DNA of 64,000 nt from Azospirillum sp. B21 (GTDB lineage Bacteria > Pseudomonadota > Alphaproteobacteria > Azospirillales > Azospirillaceae), in contig NZ_VTTO01000012.1 of assembly GCF_008364825.1 (NCBI RefSeq), forward strand, positions 1-64,000, written 5' to 3'. The notes beneath the pieces were generated by a model. The model saw only the letters and a list, made by a program, of their open reading frames with translations, did not search any database and was not told the origin of the DNA. Below are positions 59,153 through 64,000 of the stretch, piece after piece. The translations under genes were made by a program, and so were the position numbers. Position 1 is the stretch's first letter; every line of letters starts with the position of its first letter.

Positions 59153-60670
59153 TCAGGAGAAAATGTACCAGGATCCTGCATCGCTGACGCCATTTACGAA
59201 CCCGGGTGCCTCACCAAACATGAAGTCGCTTTGCCGGAGGTCCCCTGCGGCCACCCCGAGGAGAAGGACCGAGCCGTCAGGCCCTGGAGAGTTGTCGACG
59301 CTCCAACTAACCAGAGTACCGTCCTCTCGTTCAGCCACGCTCACCTGGTTGGGCATGATGTCTTGGAATGCGATGTGATCGAAAGCCCCCTGCGCGGCGC
59401 CGCCAGCCTCAAAATCGGCCACGACATCATTGCCGCTGTCGGCCATCACCATGAACGCGTCAGCTCCGGGGCCACCTACCAGATAGTCGTCGCCCATGCC
59501 GCCGTTTAGCATACCGTGACCTGCCCCCTCATCCAGGTAGTCTTTGCCGCTCCCACCAATCAGCTCGTCCATTTCGTTGCCACCGAACAGCGTATCGTTC
59601 CCCACACCTCCGTCGAGGCGGTCCATGCCCGAACCACCATCCAGCCGGTCGTTTCCGGCATCTCCGTTCAGGTCGTCATCACCGCCATACCCGATGTACC
59701 GATCGTCGCCGTTCCGGCCAAAGATATGATCTGAGGTCTCGCCACCACCGCGATCATCGTCCGTCGGGCGCCCGGCGATCAGCCGGTACGTGGTATCGCC
59801 ATGGAAATCAAAGGACACGCTGCCGTCCTTCAGAGCTTTATCCGCGGCTCGATCGAACTCACCACCGATCCACGCCCCCTTTCCAGCTTCAGGAAAGGCA
59901 GTTGTCACGATGCGCTCGTCGCCAGGGCCATCCGGCCTCCTGGCACCAGGTGGCAAGTCGGGCGCGTCAGCGAACATGAAGTCGTCCTGCGCCAGCTGAG
60001 AACGCTGAACGCCCTCCAGCAGAACAGAACCGCCTTCCCAGCGGACAAGGACGCCGCCATCGACGCCCTCGATGGTCAGATCGTCCCATCGCAGATCACG
60101 AAGAGCAAGATGATCGAACATTCCGGGGCCGGCGGTGAAATCGCGGATTACATCGTCACCGCTGGTTCGGTCCATGGTGAAAGCGTCGGGGCCGGCACCG
60201 CCAATAAGAGTGTCATTGCCCATCCCCCCTGTGACCATGCTGTGTCCTGGCCCTTCGTCAAGAAGGTCGTTTCCGTCTCCCCCGATCAGATTGTCGGCTC
60301 CAGCGCCGCCATACAAGCTATCGTCTCCGTGACCGCCGTCCAAGGCATCTGATCCCATACCGCCAAAGAGGACATCATCCCCACGGTCGGCATGCAGGAC
60401 GTCGTCGCCGGCGCCACCAAGCAATCGGTCGGAGCCCGCCAAGCCCCACAAATAGTCACGATGCTCATCGCCTCTGATCGTGGTCGGTCCGTCCTCTCCG
60501 ATTGCAATGCGGTACTCGACATCTTGGTCACCGGAAGCAAAGTCGAATGTCAAGCCGCCGCGTTGGAGGTATTTCGCGGCAAGCTCACTGTTTGCAGCAG
60601 CGCTGCCATGGCCTTTAGGCGTCCACTCGTCGGGCACGTCGACCTCCTGCGTCTGTGTGTGAACCTGCAA
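59153..60670 (-). CDS. Two-module RTX calcium-binding protein
   Basis: About 505 aa. Two homologous modules (about 30-240 and 275-490), each with a SFDF/TFDF...YRI start, a block of GGxGxDxLxGG nonapeptides that fold into a Ca-binding beta roll, a DEGxGHxMxxGGMGND segment, and a FDHxAxxD-QxxLxxxDFMF C-terminal unit. Such proteins are usually exported by type I secretion, with the signal at the C-terminus. No type I secretion gene is nearby. The start is uncertain: only a TTG (60670) without ribosome site, so the N-terminus may be truncated. Confidence 0.8.
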   Translation of the reverse strand: MQVHTQTQEVDVPDEWTPKGHGSAAANSELAAKYLQRGGLTFDFASGDQDVEYRIAIGEDGPTTIRGDEHRDYLWGLAGSDRLLGGAGDDVLHADRGDDVLFGGMGSDALDGGHGDDSLYGGAGADNLIGGDGNDLLDEGPGHSMVTGGMGNDTLIGGAGPDAFTMDRTSGDDVIRDFTAGPGMFDHLALRDLRWDDLTIEGVDGGVLVRWEGGSVLLEGVQRSQLAQDDFMFADAPDLPPGARRPDGPGDERIVTTAFPEAGKGAWIGGEFDRAADKALKDGSVSFDFHGDTTYRLIAGRPTDDDRGGGETSDHIFGRNGDDRYIGYGGDDDLNGDAGNDRLDGGSGMDRLDGGVGNDTLFGGNEMDELIGGSGKDYLDEGAGHGMLNGGMGDDYLVGGPGADAFMVMADSGNDVVADFEAGGAAQGAFDHIAFQDIMPNQVSVAEREDGTLVSWSVDNSPGPDGSVLLLGVAAGDLRQSDFMFGEAPGFVNGVSDAGSWYIFS

Positions 60671-60709
60671 AACATGCGCAGTCTCACTTGATCCCGACGG
60701 CGGGAGGAC

Positions 60710-60728
60710 TTGTTACTCTTTGTAACAA
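60710..60728. promoter_or_regulatory. TTGTTAC-N5-GTAACAA palindrome upstream of the RTX gene
   Basis: A perfect 7-bp inverted repeat with a 5-bp spacer (TCTTT). It lies 40 bp upstream of the RTX gene start, in a position expected for an operator. The regulator is unknown. Confidence 0.5.
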
Positions 60729-61186
60729 AGGAGATGCCCTGTTTCACAATCGGCTTCATGTCAAAAGGAAAATATCTTCTGCTATACAGATGAAGTGCAT
60801 GCGGCTAACGATATAACAGAAAGGCGGGCTTCGCTTGCTTGAGGCACAAACATAACTGCAGGAGTCGGCAATGCTGCGCAAAAAACCTAATACGTTTGCA
60901 CGAGTAATCGGCCATGCTTGCTGGCCGATTTGGCATTGCAGGACTTGGAACCTCCCTGACTGTTACAGCGGTAGCCAGGCAACAGCGTCATCCCCTGCTT
61001 CGGCAACACATCTGGACAGCTTTGCCGCCGATGTGCCTTTTTCACGCCAGATGGAGCTGCGCGGCGTGTCATTCGGTCGTGGTTCGCTGTAACACTTCGC
61101 AACGTGAGTCCGCTTGCTGCCCCCAATCCATGTGACATATGATCGCAGAAATCGGCCTTGGGCTCTACTGTTGGTGGAAGGGAAAC
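60729..61186. other. Intergenic region, nothing recognised
   Basis: Frames on both strands lack family features. The promoter of the plus-strand copper genes at 61187 onwards may lie at the right end. Confidence 0.35.
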
Positions 61187-61591
61187 GTGGACACCTGCCT
61201 CACACGCCTCATAGCGATTGTGCTGGCCAGTCTCCTCCTGATGTGGGGGGCTATCGCCACCCCAGCCGCCGCCAAACAGGCACTGCCCAAGGCTGAATGG
61301 ACCAGTACCGCCGACGATTGGACGTCTGGTTGCGATGACGCAGCGCTCAACATGGCTCACGGCGACCATCACAACCAGTCCGGACAACCTGGCGGAGACG
61401 ATGCCGATGATACGGCGCATTCTCAGCGAGGGTGCTGCCTGACGGCCTGCGGAGCCACGGCTATAGAGCCCGTGGCCCCGTTGATGGTCCCGATGGGAGT
61501 GACGTCCCTTCGCACATCGACTGTCCTGAACGACCTCCTCCGGGATCGTTCCGTATCTCCCCGGCTACGCCCTCCAAGGTGCCCGGTCTGA
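61187..61591 (+). CDS. Exported Cys-pair protein, 134 aa
   Basis: Start GTG 61187 with GGAAGGGAAAC before it; an ATG at 61139 would place extra charged residues ahead of the signal. Signal peptide CLTRLIAIVLASLLLMWGAIATPAAA, then AHGDHHNQSG, RGCCLTACGATAIEP and a basic Pro-rich C-terminus (RLRPPRCPV). Similar in layout to 48064 and 56002. First gene upstream of the cupredoxin and multicopper oxidase, 304 bp away. Confidence 0.6.
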   Translation: MDTCLTRLIAIVLASLLLMWGAIATPAAAKQALPKAEWTSTADDWTSGCDDAALNMAHGDHHNQSGQPGGDDADDTAHSQRGCCLTACGATAIEPVAPLMVPMGVTSLRTSTVLNDLLRDRSVSPRLRPPRCPV

Positions 61592-61895
61592 CTGCGGACC
61601 AGCGTCGCTTGCGCGCAAGCGCTCCGGTATGGACCGCATCGCAGCCGGCGACCGAGCCCCGGGCTTGGAGTTGGCGACCACCTCTTCGTTGCTGTCGTCC
61701 GGCGCACGCCTAACCGATCGAGCGCTTGCTCCTTCGACATCCACACACTCTGACGCTCGCGCGTGAACTCGGGATTCCCCGAGCAGACCCGTTGTCTTCC
61801 CCCGTCTCACTTGTGTCCAGTTTGACCGGCCGCGGCCGCAACCTCGATCACAACTCTCTTCGCCGCTTTGCGAGCGAAAACATAAGGAACTTATA
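61592..61895. other. Intergenic region before the cupredoxin gene
   Basis: No gene is supported. The promoter of the cupredoxin/oxidase pair is expected at the right end. ATAAGGAACTTATA directly before the ATG is a semi-palindromic stretch containing the ribosome binding site AAGGAAC. Confidence 0.4.
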
Positions 61896-62462
61896 ATGCG
61901 TCTGCACACCCGTACCCTGAACACCGCCGCCGCCCTGCTGACCGGCGCCACCTTCCTGTCGCTCATTGGCACGGCGTTCGCCGGGGCTGGTGAGCCGGGA
62001 CATGGCCACACCACCGCGGCAATTGGCGAGCCCGCCAAAGCCTCGGCGGCCAAGCGTACCATTCAGGTCGAGTTGGGCGACAATTACTACAAGCCTGAAT
62101 CGGTCCAGGTGAAGGCGGGAGAGACGGTCCGCTTTGTCCTCAAGAACAAAGGAGAGTTCTTGCACGAGTTCAACATCGGTACCGCCGACATGCACGCTGC
62201 CCATCAGAAGGAAATGGCCATGATGATGGAGCATGGGATGCTGACCGCGACGGGCATCAACAAGAACATGAGCGGCATGGACCACTCCAAGATGGGCATG
62301 GCCGAGATGAAGCACGACGATCCCAACAGCGCGCTGGTCGGCCCTGGAGAGACCAAGGAACTGACCTGGAAGTTCACCAAGGACACCGCACTGGAATTCG
62401 CCTGCAACATGCCGGGGCATTATGAGTCCGGTATGGTCGGCAAGATCGCTTTCACGCGCTGA
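61896..62462 (+). CDS. Periplasmic cupredoxin with Met/His-rich insert
   Basis: 188 aa. Signal peptide (1-29, ending AFA-GA). Plastocyanin-like domain with type 1 copper ligands: His in [10 protein letters not shown], then Cys, His and Met in [13 protein letters not shown]. Between the ligands lies a Met-rich insert ([31 protein letters not shown]) that could bind extra Cu(I). It probably accepts or delivers copper or electrons for the multicopper oxidase 10 bp downstream. Confidence 0.9.
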   Translation: MRLHTRTLNTAAALLTGATFLSLIGTAFAGAGEPGHGHTTAAIGEPAKASAAKRTIQVELGDNYYKPESVQVKAGETVRFVLKNKGEFLHEFNIGTADMHAAHQKEMAMMMEHGMLTATGINKNMSGMDHSKMGMAEMKHDDPNSALVGPGETKELTWKFTKDTALEFACNMPGHYESGMVGKIAFTR

Positions 62463-62472
62463 GGACGGCCGC

Positions 62473-64000
62473 ATGGACCGCACGTCGAACTTCCTCACAC
62501 GCCGCGACGCGCTCAAGCTCGCCGCCATGGCCGGCATGGCCGGCGTCGTGACGGCGTATCCAGGTCGTCACTCCTTCGCAGCTGCGGACCAGACGCTCGA
62601 CCTCGCGGTAGAGCGCACCCGTATCACTGTCGACGGCGTAACAAGCAATGCCATTGCTATCGGCGGCTCGATCCCGGCCCCCACCCTCCGGCTGCGCGAA
62701 GGCCAGGAGGTCGTGATCCGTGTGACCAACCGGCTGAATGAGCCGACCTCGATCCACTGGCATGGCCTGTTGCTGCAGGGTGTCATGGACGGCGCTCCCG
62801 GCTTCAACGGCTTCGTGCCGATCCGGCCGGGTGAGACCTACACCTACCATTTCAAACTTCGGCAGGCGGGAACTTACTGGTACCACAGCCATTCCGCTGG
62901 GCAGGAGCAGGAAGGGATGTACGGCGCCATCGTGATCGAACCGGCGGAACGTGATCCGGTTCGTGCTGATCGCGAATACGTCGTTCTGCTTTCCGATCAC
63001 ACGATCGAATCCCCCAACTCGGTTCTCCGAAATCTCAAGGTCAGCGAAGGATACTACAACAATAAGAAGCGGACACTGGTTGATTTCTTCCGGGATGCTC
63101 AGCGCGATGGCTGGAGCACCACGGTGCAGGACCGTCTGGATTGGGCCGAGATGCGGATGGACGCTACGGACCTTGCAGACGTTACCGGCTACCACTTCCT
63201 GGTCAATGGCAAAGGCGCCAAGGACAACTGGACTGCCATTTACAAGCCGGGCGAGCGAGTGCGGCTACGGATCATCAATGGTTCCGCCATGACGATCTTT
63301 GATGTCCGCATCCCTGGCCTTCCTATGACCGTGGTGGCCGCCGATGGACAGAACGTGGCACCGGTCAAGGTTGACGAATTCCGGTTCGGCGTCGGTGAAA
63401 CCTACGACGTCATTGTGCTTCCTCAAGGCGACAAACCCTTCACCTTCTTTGCCGAGCCGATCGATCGCACCGGATATGCCCGAGCGACGCTGGCAGTCCG
63501 CGATGGGTTGGAGGGCGAGATCCCCGAACGCCGCCCACGTGCCATTCTCACGATGGCCGACATGGGCATGTCCCATGAAGGCATGGATCATGGGGCCATG
63601 GCGGGTATGGACCACAGCAAGATGGCCGGCATGGGAGCCGGCGCGATGCCTGGCATGGACCATAGCAACATGCCGGGTATGGATCACAGCAAGATGGCCG
63701 GCATGGGAGCCGGCGCGATGCCCGGCATGGATCACAGCAACATGCCGGGTATGGACCACAGCAAGATGGCTGGCATGGGAGCCGGCGCGATGCCCGGCAT
63801 GGATCACAGCAACATGCCAGGCATGAACAACGGCTCTATGGAGGGCATGGCCAAGGCTGCTGCGTCAAGCAACGACCAGGCGATGGGGTGGGCCGACGCA
63901 GGCACTCCGCCGGGCGCAAAAGCCCTTTCCTATGCCGACCTGAAATCGCTGACAAAAGCGAAGGATGTCCGCGAGCCGACCCACGAGATCGAGGTTCGCC
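62473..64000 (+). CDS. CopA/PcoA-type multicopper oxidase, 5' part
   Basis: 509 codons are in the window and the gene runs off the right edge without a stop. Tat signal ([18 protein letters not shown]). Domain 1 holds the T2/T3 copper motifs [16 protein letters not shown] and [17 protein letters not shown]. Domain 2 follows. From residue about 357 there is a Met/His-rich region with three 24-residue repeats ([24 protein letters not shown]). The C-terminal HCH motif is outside the window. The enzyme would oxidise Cu(I) in the periplasm and bind copper on its Met repeats. Start ATG 62473. Confidence 0.92.
   Translation, partial: MDRTSNFLTRRDALKLAAMAGMAGVVTAYPGRHSFAAADQTLDLAVERTRITVDGVTSNAIAIGGSIPAPTLRLREGQEVVIRVTNRLNEPTSIHWHGLLLQGVMDGAPGFNGFVPIRPGETYTYHFKLRQAGTYWYHSHSAGQEQEGMYGAIVIEPAERDPVRADREYVVLLSDHTIESPNSVLRNLKVSEGYYNNKKRTLVDFFRDAQRDGWSTTVQDRLDWAEMRMDATDLADVTGYHFLVNGKGAKDNWTAIYKPGERVRLRIINGSAMTIFDVRIPGLPMTVVAADGQNVAPVKVDEFRFGVGETYDVIVLPQGDKPFTFFAEPIDRTGYARATLAVRDGLEGEIPERRPRAILTMADMGMSHEGMDHGAMAGMDHSKMAGMGAGAMPGMDHSNMPGMDHSKMAGMGAGAMPGMDHSNMPGMDHSKMAGMGAGAMPGMDHSNMPGMNNGSMEGMAKAAASSNDQAMGWADAGTPPGAKALSYADLKSLTKAKDVREPTHEIEVR
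63607..63822 (+). repeat. Three 72-bp in-frame tandem repeats
   Basis: Units start at 63607, 63679 and 63751, each coding for 24 residues of the form [16 protein letters not shown] plus MDHSNMPG. They are nearly identical at DNA level, so the copy number can change by slippage or unequal recombination. Confidence 0.85.

Overview
The window looks like part of a large plasmid or chromid of a GC-rich alphaproteobacterium, most plausibly an Azospirillum-like member of the Rhodospirillales. This is inferred from high GC, the gene families present (RHE_PE00001-type protein, FlhC-like regulator, DUF4167-like protein, RTX proteins, alphaproteobacterial XRE regulators) and the parAB locus with its own palindromic repeats. 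I could not compare it with any database. No replication initiator, rRNA or tRNA gene was recognised.

Layout. (1) 1-5.3 kb, accessory plasmid DNA: an unknown gene, a PD-(D/E)XK-like nuclease gene lying between two 106-bp direct repeats, a Cre-like tyrosine recombinase whose 3' end lies inside the second repeat, and a divergent RHE_PE00001/DUF1612-like DNA-binding protein. (2) 5.4-11.6 kb, a signalling block: a pseudo-receiver/Hpt protein, a GT2 glycosyltransferase beside an RTX remnant, a hybrid histidine kinase, a small exported molybdopterin-oxidoreductase-like protein and a NarL-type regulator. These could form one phosphorelay. (3) 11.9-14.7 kb: an FlhC-like regulator without FlhD, a ribbon-helix-helix protein, and a three-gene unit ending in a TraB/GumN-like membrane protein. 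(4) 15.2-20.4 kb, the partition locus: parA and parB, four parS-like palindromes (three in a 59-bp tandem array, one cut off by an IS5-type insertion), a HerA/VirB4-like ATPase and a DUF1643 gene with its middle missing. (5) 20.5-31 kb, plasmid backbone, mostly on the minus strand: several HTH regulators, an exported HNH nuclease, an SF2 helicase, small unknown genes, and a 704-residue ParB-like protein. A 16-bp motif is shared by two of its promoter regions.

(6) 31-64 kb, metal handling. First comes a nickel/cobalt island with a CsoR/RcnR-type repressor, RcnA, a His-tailed MFS exporter and a FemAB-like acetyltransferase on the minus strand. Divergent to it are a His-rich protein, a HupE/UreJ protein, a membrane anchor protein and three accessory genes. 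Two identical 18-bp operator-like sequences lie between the two units. Next is a copper island: a CopA P-type ATPase behind a CueR-type promoter, cytochrome c, M48 protease, F510_1955-type repeat protein, a truncated ABC transporter, methyltransferase, DUF2933, DUF411, CusF-CusA-CusB-CusC, an EnvZ/OmpR-type pair, an RTX protein, a cupredoxin and a multicopper oxidase that runs off the right edge.

How the parts fit: the RND tripartite pump with CusF would expel periplasmic copper, CopA would export cytosolic Cu(I), and the cupredoxin and multicopper oxidase would bind and oxidise periplasmic Cu(I). RcnA and the MFS exporter would handle Ni/Co. Damaged genes (RTX fragment, DUF1643, ABC transporter, antitoxin-like fragment), an IS and repeat remnants show that the region has been rearranged repeatedly.
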